From assembly GCA_012295275.1 (NCBI GenBank), contig CM022677.1, positions 12,718,934-12,782,933 on the forward strand: a DNA stretch of 64,000 bases, in the 5' to 3' direction. The position numbers and the translations under genes are program-made. Positions 12,360 through 20,999 of the stretch are shown piece after piece (within the stretch, counting starts at the first letter, position 1; the number at the start of each line of letters is the position of its first letter). The notes under the pieces are model-generated. The model saw nothing but the letters and a program-made list of their open reading frames with translations. It did no database searches and was not told where the DNA came from. The stretch is from Chrysomallon squamiferum (lineage: Eukaryota > Mollusca > Gastropoda > Neomphalida > Peltospiridae).

Positions 12360-12462
12360 AATGTCATATTGTATCGGGATACATCCTTCCCGAATCGATG
12401 TATCGTATCGGGGCCTTTGTATCACAATACGATTCTGTATCGTAGTAATCGTTACAGCTCTG
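12360..12462 (-). repeat. possible hAT-type transposon end
   Basis: On the minus strand the text begins CAGAGCTGTAACGATTACTA and continues with repeated GTATCG/GATACG motifs. Starts of the form CAGxGxTGTAACG followed by GATACGAT-rich subterminal sequence are seen at ends of hAT DNA transposons. No partner end was found, so this is probably a solitary end or a short MITE. Confidence 0.4.
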
Positions 12463-12477
12463 GTGCATACATATTTC

Positions 12478-12542
12478 TGTGTGTGTGCGTGTGTGCGTGT
12501 CTGTGTGTCTGTGAGCGCGCGTGTTTTTGTGCGTGCGTGCTT
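12478..12542. repeat. GT/GC-rich microsatellite
   Basis: A degenerate GTGT run with GCGC interruptions. Confidence 0.85.
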
Positions 12543-12714
12543 TGAAGTAGATGGTCAAACAGGCACAGAAGTATCTAAAAAATATTAATTAATATTTATA
12601 TGCCTTTGTTTCTTCGTTTGTCCTCCGTTTTAAATATTTTATTTGTGAAATCAGATCTAGCGATTTATCCAGGACTAGTTTATGTTGTAGTTGTTGTTAG
12701 TATCGTTGCTGTTT

Positions 12715-12939
12715 TAACTCGAAGGTGACTAGCTCCTTCGGGCGTAGCCCGAGCCCTACGGTCATAAGTTAAAAGTACATATTGGCTTTTAAGGCCAAAA
12801 ACCAAAAACCATTCGTGTTATACATTGTTTTTTCAATAATAAACAAGAGTTGGGTTGGGATCTATCATGTCCCTAATTCACACCCACGTGGTCTATTGCG
12901 TTATAGTCACGTGATCTCTCGCGCTATAGTACGACTGTT
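12715..12939 (+). repeat. left inverted terminal repeat with hairpin tip
   Basis: This pairs with 15659-15855 in inverse orientation, from the tip to the inner edge ACGACTGTT/AACAGTCGT. The outer tip folds (CGAAGG ... CCTTCGGG around TGACTAGCT). A second small arm, CGTAGCCCGAGCCCTACG, is absent from the right copy. Inner parts carry TTAAAAGTAC, TTGGCTTTT, CAAGAGTTGGGTTG and two CACGTG sites (12885, 12908). Confidence 0.9.
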
Positions 12940-13020
12940 TTACTAAGTTAATAGGATCTATACGTTATAACACGTTTATATATTTAATACAGATAACAAC
13001 GATATATTAAATTTTAAAAT

Positions 13021-13026
13021 TTTATT
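13021..13026 (-). terminator. poly(A) signal for the capsid gene
   Basis: AATAAA on the minus strand (TTTATT on plus), about 45 bases after the capsid stop codon and inside the left terminal repeat's inner boundary. Confidence 0.6.
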
Positions 13027-13069
13027 TAACTTATGATAACATATTTACATAATATTAATGTTTAACAAA

Positions 13070-15190
13070 TTAAATTGGATAAGACCAATCAAAAGCATTT
13101 CCCATGGTTTCGACTGTTCTATCTCCATAGGCACCGTGTAACGGCCATAACTGTCTACGTCTATTTCTACGTTTGTTCCAATTGTCCCATACGGGAGCAA
13201 AGCATCTCATTTTCCATGTTTTCTGAATTCTTTCTTTGTATTTAGCTTCTTCTTCACCTAGAAACTGATCTTGCTCAGTATGCTTAATGTTATCTTTGTT
13301 ACCCATAGGCGTTGTTTCATTTTTCTTATATATCAGTCCTTGCATGTTACCTGGACAACCTCCTAAACCTATTGGAATGTACTTAGGATACATTCCAGTT
13401 CTAACGACAAATTCGATCTCACTGTAATAAGTGATCTGAATGTTTGCATGATAATTAAAATACAATGTACTTCCACCACTTGTTTTCTCGACATCTGGAT
13501 ATAATCCAATTAGAAATATAGGTGGTCTGTTACATTGATACGTACGCCTATGAGAACCATCTTTACATACGTCTACGTTAGGATTATTAGCATTGTTATG
13601 CATGACACCTTGATTACTTAATTTAGTGCCACCATCATCTACCATAGATGGTGCACCAAGTACATTAGATGCTTTATTCTGAAAACACGCTGTATAATGT
13701 ATACGTCTATATTGATGATTGAAATAACAACATATCGCTGTACCCATTGGATGCTGTGTAGTATTAGTAACTATAATATCATGTGTTGGCCAGACTTCTA
13801 GATTACCTTTGTTTTCATTAGCACATTGATACTTAGATTTCTGACATAAACCAGAAATGTCTGTGAAATTGAGAGTATGAGATGTTTCTGATGGAAATAA
13901 GATTAACGGTGAATCCTTGCACGTATAATCTAATGCAAAACCGCCAGCACTAATAACAGTTTCACGATAACCATCGTGTTTTTTCATATCGTATATGTAA
14001 TTTGGAGAAAGAGCTGTATATTCTACTCCGTCACCTGTCCAAGCATGATTTAACATTTGCATTGCCATATCACTTGGTAAATACAATTTTCTATCAGGTT
14101 GAACAGGGATACTTCTATTGCTTACATCGTCCATACAGTCTTCGTCTTTAAAATAATAATTATGAGACAACATTAAATTTTTTTCTGGTAACCCATAATC
14201 GTTATTTATATCGGTAAACGTCCAAACACGAGCGTTTGGTGGTGCCATAACAGGTACTTCGTTAGGATCTGCTTTGTTATTATTTAAAACGTGAATAAGC
14301 ATATTATTTATATTGAAACCTATTCTTTTGATTCTGTATCCCATGAAATCATCAGGTAAATTCCAATCTTCTGGTTTAGTACTGGCGGCTTTGTACCAAT
14401 ATGGTATAATATGTCCTCCGTGATTAAACGTAAATTCGCATACATTAGGATCACCTATAGCTTTTTTCCAATTAACATTATCTGAATTATTGTCTAATAC
14501 CTTCATTTCAGCTTTTCTATTTTTGGTAAAATTAATAGTACTTGTAAATGTTCGTTTAAATGTCTTTTTAATCGTAATGTATCTAGGATCCGTTCCTTTG
14601 GTAGTTCCACCAAAACCTTGATATAGAACATTATTACCAGTAGTCGATGCCATTGGAGCACCTTCGACAGCTTCGCTCCCTCCGGTGTCTGTGACTTCTT
14701 CATTTGCAATGGAATCAGGTTCCATAACAGATTCTTCTGGTTGTAAATATGTACCTCTGGAATTCGATTGTTCCAATACATCTTGCGAAACTACGTTGGA
14801 TAACTGTGTGTTATTAGATCTTTTAGCAGAGCTACCACCGTACGGTTCATCAGATGGTCTCTTCATAGCTTGTTTATCACTATATCCGGACGAGAATTGC
14901 TGATCTCTTTGTCGTTGTACATCATTTGCGAGTATAGCGGGGTCTTTAACGTCGTCTTCGTCCGAATCTTCAATAGCGTTATAGTTTTGCCAAAGATTTT
15001 GAATTGCCTGATAGAAATTTCTATTCGGAACTTGTATATTTGGATACTGACGTCTGACCTGTAACCATTGTTGCTGTCTTTCTCTATAGGGGACATTTTG
15101 ATCAGCTAGCTTGTCGAACAACGTAGCTTTAGCAGCAGCCCAAAGTCTATTTATAGCCTTTCTGCTTAATAATTGTTTTCCTTTAATCAT
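13070..15190 (-). CDS. VP: parvovirus-like capsid protein, intact 706 aa
   Basis: An uninterrupted ORF in a region where almost everything else is broken. It would form the virion shell; a jelly-roll core is expected from the family, not seen. Visible features: a basic N-terminus, an acidic stretch near residues 73-83 (EDSDEDDVKD), KR pairs near 110 and 123 that could form a bipartite nuclear signal, a long Ser/Gly-rich linker, and a conserved core (for example GSHRRTYQCNRPP and GLGGCPG). A strongly basic patch, KRRNRRR, lies near residues 673-680 before the end. No phospholipase A2 motif (calcium-loop GPG, HD pair) is present here or in the ORF upstream. Decayed homologues lie at 28283-28885 and 63104-64000. 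The ATG at 15190 lies three codons after an in-frame TAA ending the upstream ORF, so the true N-terminus may be longer. Confidence 0.8.
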   Translation of the reverse strand: MIKGKQLLSRKAINRLWAAAKATLFDKLADQNVPYRERQQQWLQVRRQYPNIQVPNRNFYQAIQNLWQNYNAIEDSDEDDVKDPAILANDVQRQRDQQFSSGYSDKQAMKRPSDEPYGGSSAKRSNNTQLSNVVSQDVLEQSNSRGTYLQPEESVMEPDSIANEEVTDTGGSEAVEGAPMASTTGNNVLYQGFGGTTKGTDPRYITIKKTFKRTFTSTINFTKNRKAEMKVLDNNSDNVNWKKAIGDPNVCEFTFNHGGHIIPYWYKAASTKPEDWNLPDDFMGYRIKRIGFNINNMLIHVLNNNKADPNEVPVMAPPNARVWTFTDINNDYGLPEKNLMLSHNYYFKDEDCMDDVSNRSIPVQPDRKLYLPSDMAMQMLNHAWTGDGVEYTALSPNYIYDMKKHDGYRETVISAGGFALDYTCKDSPLILFPSETSHTLNFTDISGLCQKSKYQCANENKGNLEVWPTHDIIVTNTTQHPMGTAICCYFNHQYRRIHYTACFQNKASNVLGAPSMVDDGGTKLSNQGVMHNNANNPNVDVCKDGSHRRTYQCNRPPIFLIGLYPDVEKTSGGSTLYFNYHANIQITYYSEIEFVVRTGMYPKYIPIGLGGCPGNMQGLIYKKNETTPMGNKDNIKHTEQDQFLGEEEAKYKERIQKTWKMRCFAPVWDNWNKRRNRRRQLWPLHGAYGDRTVETMGNAFDWSYPI

Positions 15191-15199
15191 GAACTCTGA

Positions 15200-15556
15200 T
15201 TATGTCTGTTTAAATATGTAACGTTTTTCTCCTTCCTCTTCTTCTAACAAATGACGTTCGGCTGGTGTAACGTTTTTGTCAATGTCTTTACCAGTATCGG
15301 TTGATACGAATTCATCAAATTGATTCAAAGCTTCTTCTATTTGATTCTTTGTATAAGTAGAAATTCCTTCCACTGAAGCTTCTACAATAGATTGACCAAT
15401 AGCTGTAGCTGGTTCTAATATGGCACTTTCTGCACCAATCAATTCAGATATGGCAGGAGCTGTAGATTCTAATATAGCGTTTGTAGCTAAACCAACTGAT
15501 GCATCAAATGCGTACTCTATTATCTCTGTAGCTATAATGCCTAACGCAGTGAACAT
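15200..15556 (-). CDS. 118-codon ORF in frame with and upstream of the capsid
   Basis: The first part is hydrophobic and Ala/Ile/Glu-rich (TALGIIATEIIEYAF, then an APAISELIGAESAI stretch); the end is acidic (HLLEEEEGEKRY). It starts at an ATG about 65 bases after a TATA box and ends with a TAA at 15200-15202. The stop and the capsid ATG are separated by only nine bases, and both ORFs share one reading frame. It may therefore be the N-terminal region of a larger minor capsid protein split by one stop, or a separate small protein. The composition hints at a membrane-active segment; that is inference. No database family recognised. Confidence 0.6.
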   Translation of the reverse strand: MFTALGIIATEIIEYAFDASVGLATNAILESTAPAISELIGAESAILEPATAIGQSIVEASVEGISTYTKNQIEEALNQFDEFVSTDTGKDIDKNVTPAERHLLEEEEGEKRYIFKQT

Positions 15557-15618
15557 GCTATCTCATCGAACGTTTATGATGGAATGATGTTAATATTTGA
15601 AAACATAACGATATCTGC

Positions 15619-15645
15619 ATTTATACCGGATATGACATCATATAC
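15619..15645 (-). promoter_or_regulatory. capsid-gene promoter: CRE-like site and TATA box
   Basis: On the minus strand TGATGTCA (15634-15641) is followed by GGTATAAAT (TATA at 15621-15627), about 65 bases before the ATG at 15556. The same pairing, TGACGTCA then GGTATAAAT, precedes the replication gene at locus 2. Confidence 0.6.
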
Positions 15646-15658
15646 TATATTTAAATAT

Positions 15659-15855
15659 AACAGTCGTACTATAGCGCGAGAGATCACGTGACTATAACGC
15701 AATAGACCACGTGGGTGTGAATTAGGGACATGATAGATCCCAACCCAACTCTTGTTTATTATTGAAAAAACAATGTATAACACGAATGGTTTTTGGTTTT
15801 TGGCCTTGAAAGCCAATATGTACTTTTAACCCGAAGGTGACTAGCTCCTTCGGGC
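15659..15855 (-). repeat. right inverted terminal repeat with hairpin tip
   Basis: Inverse copy of 12715-12939, nearly identical over the inner 160 bases. The tip is CCCGAAGG, loop TGACTAGCT, CCTTCGGG. It lacks the extra small arm of the left copy, as expected for alternative or truncated hairpin forms. Its outer end runs straight into a replication-protein fragment. Confidence 0.9.
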
Positions 15856-16056
15856 ACCGGATGTATCGAAAAAGTCATTAAGTATGTTTAAAATATCGGC
15901 ATCATTATCGTGAATCTCTTTTTCCATCTCATTCCAGATATTAAGCATGGCTTGATCTGTTGTTCCTAAAAATTGTTTTTCTGAATCATTCATCAAATAT
16001 TTCATATAGTCTTGAAGTGATGTTCTTTGTGGGTCTTTAAGTTTCATGATTTTCAA
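15856..16056 (-). pseudogene. parvovirus-like NS1 fragment joined to the ITR tip
   Basis: About 65 codons on the minus strand from near 16047 resemble part of the locus 2 replication protein. Compare DYMKYLMNDSEKQFLGT here with EFMNYLIRDDEKMFLGT at locus 2. The similarity ends in DTSG at 15856, after which the frame reads into hairpin-tip sequence and stops. At the other side, near 16055-16070, it abuts a truncated reverse transcriptase. This is the only replication-gene sequence at locus 1, and it lies outside the terminal repeat. Confidence 0.7.
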
Positions 16057-16065
16057 ATATTGTGT

Positions 16066-17030
16066 ATATTTTATCCAAAGTTGAATGTTTGGGTTTGTGT
16101 TATGACGTTGTTGTTAATGTTTAGTGTGATTTTGTTGTTATCTGTTTTTTTGTTGAAAAGGAGGCATGTCGTTTTGGAAAGAGAAATCTTTGTGCCCCAT
16201 TTTAACGCCCAGTTGTTTATGTTGTTTAAGTCTTTTTGTATTGTTTCTGCCTGCACACCAAAAAGTGCAGTCGTCTGCAAAGAGTGCTGTGTTTTTTCGT
16301 TCGGTTGGTGGATTGTTGGTGTTGTCTTGTTTGTCAAGTGCTGTGATGATGTCGTTGATGTAGATGTTGCAGAGTGTGGGCGAGATAACGGATCCTTGTG
16401 GGATGCCATTTTCGATTGTCATTTTCTCTGAGGTGTGACCATTTACTTTGACTGCTATGGATCTGTTGTTGATGAAGTCTTTGATAAACTTGAACATGTT
16501 GCCTTTGATGTTGTTGTTGGTTAATTTGATGAGCAGTCCTTCCCTCCATACCATGTCAAAGGCTTTTTCAATGTCTAGGAATACTGTGATGACTTTTTTT
16601 TCCTAAAAGATAGGTTGATTATTGTTTGCAGACAGGTGATCTGGTTGTTTGTACTGTGTTTCTTCTTGAAGCTGCTTTGATATTTGCTGATTAAATTGTT
16701 GTTGTTTAGATGCTGGCTCAGGTGTGATTGATCATCATTTCCAGTGTTTTGCACATGTGTGACGTCAGTGTGATCGGCCTGTAGCTGTTGGGTAGTAAGT
16801 GATCTTTGTGTGGTTTGGGCCAAGCTGAAACATTCGGCATATTTCCAGTTTGTTGTAATCTTACCTGTTGTCCATATTGTGTTGTAGAGATCGAGTAAGA
16901 TTAGTAGTGTTTCATCTGGTAGGTGTTGTAGTATTGTGTAGCTTATTTTATCTGGCCCTGTGGCTGTACTTTTCTTGTTTTTGAGGGCATGATTTAATTC
17001 GCTGATGTTGAAGAGTTGATTGTATTTCAA
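16066..17030 (-). pseudogene. non-LTR reverse transcriptase, frameshifted
   Basis: The frame at 17030-16575 has the RT entry motif (ELNHALKNKK, then TGPDKISYTIL). The frame at 16554-16138 has GIPQGSVISPTLCNIYINDI and the catalytic box FADD at 16281-16270. The frame at 16409-16071 carries the later motif NNWALKWGTKISLSKT. All are standard RT blocks of the Jockey/CR1/I group. Three frames are needed to read them, so the enzyme is dead. Confidence 0.85.
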
Positions 17031-17720
17031 GTGTTCTGTGTCTGAGAAATGTTTGTTGATTGTTAGGTTGTCCAGTGGTTTCTTTGTGAATTTCAGTAGG
17101 AAGGTTGAGTTGCTGCTGGACTTGGTGAAAGTTTTACTGAGTAGATCTGCTTTTTGTTTGTCAGTGAATGCGATGTTGTTTTTGTCGAGAGTGTTGATTC
17201 TGTGGTTTTTATTTGCCTTGGATGTCTTTCACTTTGGCCCACATGTCTTTGACTGATGTTTTGTGGTCGATGTTGTTGCAAAAGAGTTCCCAGTGTTCTT
17301 GTTTTGCACTGAGAATTAGATTGGAAACTTGTTTTTTTGCTATTTTGTATTTTTGTCTGTGGAATGATTTCTGTCTTTTTTGTATTGTCTTCTGAATTTG
17401 TTTCTTTCTTTGCATTTCTTTTCTATGTGTTCCATCCACCAGGGAGTGGATATTTTGTCGGTGCATTGTCTGGTTTTGGGTATGAATTTGTTTGCAGTGG
17501 AGTATATTGTGCTGGTGAGTGATGTGCAGTAGGTGTTGATGTGGTTGGGGTTTATGTGGTGATGTTTCTGCATGCTTTGTAGAAGCCTTCCCAGTTCGCT
17601 TTGTTGAAGTTCCATTTGGATGTGAAAATGGATCTGTCCAAGAAAGTGTTCTTGCAGTTGGTGAGTATTGGGTGATGGTCGCTGTTTAATTCATTGAGCA
17701 CTTGCCATTCACAGAGCACT
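17030..17720 (-). pseudogene. non-LTR ORF2 linker between endonuclease and RT
   Basis: Frames at 17615-17340 and 17466-17209 carry STPWWMEHIEKKCKERNKFR and a Lys-rich helix with KQEHWELFCNNI. This is the WW-containing, basic linker found between endonuclease and RT in Jockey-like elements. Then FTKKPLDNL leads into the RT. Broken by frameshifts. Confidence 0.65.
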
Positions 17721-17739
17721 GTGATGTCCTTACTTTGTG

Positions 17740-18218
17740 GATGTTAGATCAATGGCGGATTGGCTACTATTGATGTCACTGGTGTATGTGAATGTTCCGT
17801 CGTTCAAACAGACCAGCTGGTTTTGCTCTATGAAATTTTCAAGGATGATTCCAAGACTGTCGTCTGTCGAGCCACCCTATAAGGTGTTGTGACAGTTGAA
17901 ATCACCCACTATAAAGAGCTTGTTGTTTGTTGTGATCATTTTGTTTAAGTCGTGGGTTTGAATGGTGTGTAGTGCGGGAATGGATGGGCTGTACATTTTA
18001 ATTGTGTTGATGTTTTGATTGTTATTGTGTACTGTGATGCTTAGTATTTCTATGTTGGTGTGAACTTTGGCTTGGTTCAGCTTGGTGTGTGGAATGTCTT
18101 GTTTGACGAGTGTCATGATGTCTCCCCGGGTGCTGAGACTTTGATACCCGGGGACCTTAAAAGCTTTTGTTGTTTTGTTGTTTTTATTGTGTCCTAGCCA
18201 TGTTTCTTGTATATGCAT
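17740..18218 (-). pseudogene. non-LTR APE-type endonuclease
   Basis: The N-terminal part carries QETWL (the catalytic Glu motif) and the C-terminal part GDFNCHN (Asp/Asn motif). A TAG at 17877 interrupts the frame. Past it the same frame continues with LVCLNDGTFTYTS and SAIDLT, the usual end of the domain. This nuclease would nick the target for reverse transcription. Confidence 0.8.
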
Positions 18219-18219
18219 A

Positions 18220-19474
18220 TTACGTCTGGTGTGTTTTGAGTGGAGGCCAGGAAGTGTACGAGTTTGTCTCTGTGGCCTGCTGAGTTGTTGTTACTGTTTG
18301 GTGTTTCTTTTGTTCATTGCTGTTTTGTGTTTGTGGGATTTCTCTTGTCTGTGTGTAATTTAAGTCTTTGTTGACTGTGGAGATCTTGAAGCCCAAGCTG
18401 TCTTCGATTATTGAAGTCGTCTGTGATGTTTTCTTGGTTGTTTCTGATGTTGTGCAGTTCGATGAGGAGGAAGACAATAATTTTGTGTATTTCTGCAATT
18501 CTGACCTCCTTTGTTCGATTTTGGGGCATTTTTTGTTAACGTTTCGTAGAATTTTGTTTTCTCATCTGTTGTAATATTTGATGGACACATTTTGTAATGT
18601 GGTGTGTGTGGACCCTGGCAATTCGCGCACTTTGCCAGAGAACAGCATTGGCCTGAGTTTCTGTGGTGATTTCCACTGCAGACAGTGTCTGCACTTGGGC
18701 AACTGCGGCCTCATTTCTGTGAGCGTCTCTGTACCCATCAATGGTGATGGTTGTGTTTGTTAATTACCTTCTAAATGTCAGCTTGGTCCAGTAGCTTGGA
18801 TTTTTCCATATTTCCACACCGAATAATTTAGCTTTTGTTTGTTGTATTACTTCTTTGTTGAACATCTCAAAGAAATCATGCTTGTATACATACAGGTAAT
18901 AAAACCCAAATCTTTGGAGACGTATTTGTGAAATGTTGTTTCTTTGTTTTTGTTGACTGGGTTACTGTTGTTGTGTAATGAGTATTTGTTTGGGTTGTTG
19001 TTGTTGTGTAATGAGTGTTTGTTTTGGCTACTGTTGTTGTGTAATGAGTGTTTGTTTTGGCTGCTGTTGTTGAGTAATGAGTGTTTGTTTTGGCTGCTGT
19101 TGTTGTGTAATGAGTATTTGTTTGGGTTGCTGTTGTTGTGTAATGAGTGATTGTTTTGGCTGCTGTTGTTGAGTAATGAGTGTTTGTTTGGGTTGCTGTT
19201 GTTGTGTAATGAGTGTTTGTTTTGGCTGTTGTTGTTGTGTAATGAGTGTGTGTTTTGGTTGCTGTTGTTGTCTAATGAGTGTTTGTTTTGGCTGCTGTTG
19301 TGTGAGCAGTGTTTTCCTGGATTGTGGTGTGGGTGTTTTCTTTGTTTGTTGTCAACAGAGGAAAACCCTGACAGTAAATACTTCATCCCAGATAGTTATG
19401 CTGGGACCTATAGCTTTTAATGATTTTTTATCTATTTCGAAATATATTTGTTTTCCAGTTTGATTTTTGTTCAT
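18220..19474 (-). pseudogene. non-LTR ORF1 (gag-like) with zinc knuckles and repeats
   Basis: An ATG at 19474 begins a readable frame (MNKNQTGKQIYFEIDKKSLK) that changes frame near 19375. It then runs through an Asn/His/Ser-rich repeat region (19310-18965). Frames near 18840-18590 have KAKLFGVEIWKNPSYW and two CCHC-type knuckles (CPKCRHCLQ, and CANCQGPHTPHYKMC). It would be an RNA-binding protein. Several frameshifts make it non-functional. Confidence 0.75.
18965..19310 (-). repeat. 33-bp minisatellite inside ORF1
   Basis: About ten units of 33 bp built on GTAATGAGTGTTTGTTTTGG CTGCTGTTGTT. The period is a multiple of three, and on the minus strand each unit encodes an 11-residue block such as HSLHNNSSQNK, so the frame stays open over the array. 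Variants alternate between SSQ and SNP types. Confidence 0.9.
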
Positions 19475-19499
19475 TTTAGTTATTTTGTAGATGATGTGT

Positions 19500-20083
19500 A
19501 TTTGCGCTTCTAATAAATATCGATGTCTGTGGGGTTTTTTGTGAATCGCGATGGTGACTCGGTGTTCAATACGTTTTATTTTTTTCCTTTTTATTGTTTC
19601 CCAAATGTATCATAATATTATTTTAGATGTCATAATATGCAACAGTTTTTGCAGCCAGAAAATAACAAATGATCCCAAATAAATCCTTTTTTTACAAAAC
19701 GATTTAAATCAAGATTGATTAAAAACAAATTACCAGATAATTTTCATTTTTATTATTATGTGTGTGTGTGTGTGTGTTTGCTATCTTCTGTCTTCTTGTT
19801 TCTTCTTTTCTTCTTGTTTTTTCTTATTCCTGTGTTTATTTATATTTGTTTTAATTTTTGTGTTTTCTTTAAAGTTATTTTTTTGTTTATTTTTTTTATC
19901 CTATTTACCATGATTATTGTTGCTTCTTTTCTTTTACATTGCAATTTCTTCAAAATCTTCCTTTTCTTCTTGTGTGTACCTCTTGTCTGTGTTGATTTTC
20001 GGTTATTTTATTCATAAGCAAGATTTTTGTAATATACAATTTACTTACTATTTTTTTTTTTTCTATATTTTTTCTTTCCACAG
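19500..20083. other. T-rich intergenic stretch with a short GT run
   Basis: Mostly T-rich sequence with (GT)8 near 19758. The final 40 bases form a pyrimidine tract ending in CCACAG, which would serve as a splice acceptor for the coding-like block that follows. Confidence 0.5.
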
Positions 20084-20420
20084 AACTGACATGGGTTTCA
20101 CATCAATGAAAAAGAAACAGCAGTCAGCACCAAAAACACCAGTACCACCATTAGACCTGAGACAAACTGACATCACCACACCAACCACTGAAAACTCAAA
20201 CTCCTGTCCAAGAAACATCCAGACACACTAGAAAAGAAACCAGAAACACCACCACCCATTCCTGAGGTATTTCAGTAAAAATAATGTCTAAGAAAGAAAG
20301 TGAACAAACTGCTGAAACAATTCTGACAAAAGAAAAGAAATTAGTTTCAAAACTTTCTTTCAGTAAGGGTGACAGCGTGGAAGATATGCATCCACACACA
20401 CAGAACAAGTTTGATCATTT
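20084..20420 (+). pseudogene. possible exon with Pro/Thr-rich coding-like sequence
   Basis: After a long pyrimidine tract and CAG at 20083 the sequence reads MGFTSMKKKQQSAPKTP and LDLRQTDITTPTTEN. In a shifted frame it continues TLEKKPETPPPIPEVFQ, and then with another shift KKLVSKLSFSKGDSVEDM. Composition and codon rhythm look like protein, but stops and shifts occur every 50-100 bases. I do not recognise the family. It is a decayed exon or an exon with assembly indels. Confidence 0.3.
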
Positions 20421-20595
20421 TTGTTGAAAGCAGCCAGACCAAGACTTAAACTGACACAAGCTTTACAACTTAGTCACTTAGTCAGATGTTAAAAACTTAA
20501 AAAAATATTCAGGTGAACATGTCTGTAAATATGTCTTAGTCTATCTGTCTGTTTCTCTCTCTGTCTGCCTCCCTATTTATTTATTTTATTTTTAT

Positions 20596-20945
20596 GTCTG
20601 CTTTTCTGTTTGTGTGTATTTCTTTCCTTGAAAATGTTCAGATAAATATGTTTGTCTTTCTGAAAATCTGTCTATATACCTATGTCTGTACTTACTATAT
20701 ACTTATATGTTTGTCTGTGTGTATTTCTTTCTGAGAATCTGTCTATATACCTATGTCTGTACTTAATATATACTTATATGTTTGTCTATGTGTATTTCTT
20801 TCTGAGAATCTGTCTATATACCTATGTCTGTACTTACTGGATACTTATATGTTTGTCTGTGTCTATTTCTTTCTGAGAATCTCTCTGTTTACCTGTGTCT
20901 CTACTTAATATTTACTCATCTGTTTGTCCTTCTGTATGTCAGTCT
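20596..20945. repeat. 71-bp tandem repeat, about four copies
   Basis: The block TCTGTCTATATACCTATGTC recurs at 20667, 20738 and 20809, and in altered form at 20880, always 71 bases apart, followed by TTATATGTTTGTCT and TTTCTTTCTGAGAAT. Confidence 0.9.
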
Positions 20946-20999
20946 CTGTCTTCATAACATTTCTTATTTCTTCCTAATTAGCAAGTTTCTTTCTTTTCG

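Larger units (their letters stand above)
12715..15855 (-). mobile_element. endogenous parvovirus-like capsid segment bounded by ITRs
   Basis: A unit of about 3.14 kb lies between inverted terminal repeats of roughly 200-225 bp with hairpin tips. Inside, on the minus strand, are a TATA/CRE promoter, a 118-codon ORF, an intact 706-codon capsid-type ORF and a poly(A) signal. There is no replication (HUH/helicase) gene inside. Retention of both ends and an intact long ORF suggests a fairly recent insertion or selection. I found no clear target-site duplication. Alternatives are a defective deletion genome that lost its NS gene, or a segment of a divided-genome parvovirus-like agent. The call as parvovirus-like rests on the hairpin ends, the size, the capsid ORF and its co-occurrence with an NS1-like gene at locus 2. 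Confidence 0.75.
16066..19500 (-). mobile_element. Jockey-type non-LTR retrotransposon, 3' truncated
   Basis: Read on the minus strand, the order is ORF1 with CCHC zinc knuckles (19474 to about 18220), an APE-type endonuclease (18218-17740), a spacer and a reverse transcriptase (17030-16070). The copy is broken by many frameshifts. Its 3' end is missing: the sequence stops just after the RT palm, where the viral NS fragment begins. A related copy retaining RNase H is at 46310-47090, so the missing part probably included RNase H and a tail. Confidence 0.85.

Noticed and set aside
14685-15096. Overlapping frames inside the capsid gene on both strands
   Set aside because: Shadows of the 706-codon ORF; no separate start context or domain.
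15200-15556. Likeness of the 118-codon leader to polyomavirus minor capsid N-termini
   Set aside because: Only a loose resemblance in Ala/Ile/Glu composition; no motif that I could line up with confidence.
13070-15556. Phospholipase A2 domain of parvovirus VP1
   Set aside because: Neither the calcium-binding GPG loop nor the catalytic HD pair is visible in the capsid or leader ORF.
15574-15816. 80-codon frame at the right end of the viral segment
   Set aside because: It lies in the inverted terminal repeat and promoter, and the left copy does not keep the same frame as a gene. Taken as incidental.
12715-15855. Target-site duplication around the viral unit
   Set aside because: Flanks at both ends were compared by eye and no matching short repeat was found; one flank is itself viral (NS1 fragment).
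18175-18763. Plus-strand frames over the retrotransposon ORF1
   Set aside because: Antisense shadows; the minus strand carries recognisable zinc knuckles and endonuclease motifs.
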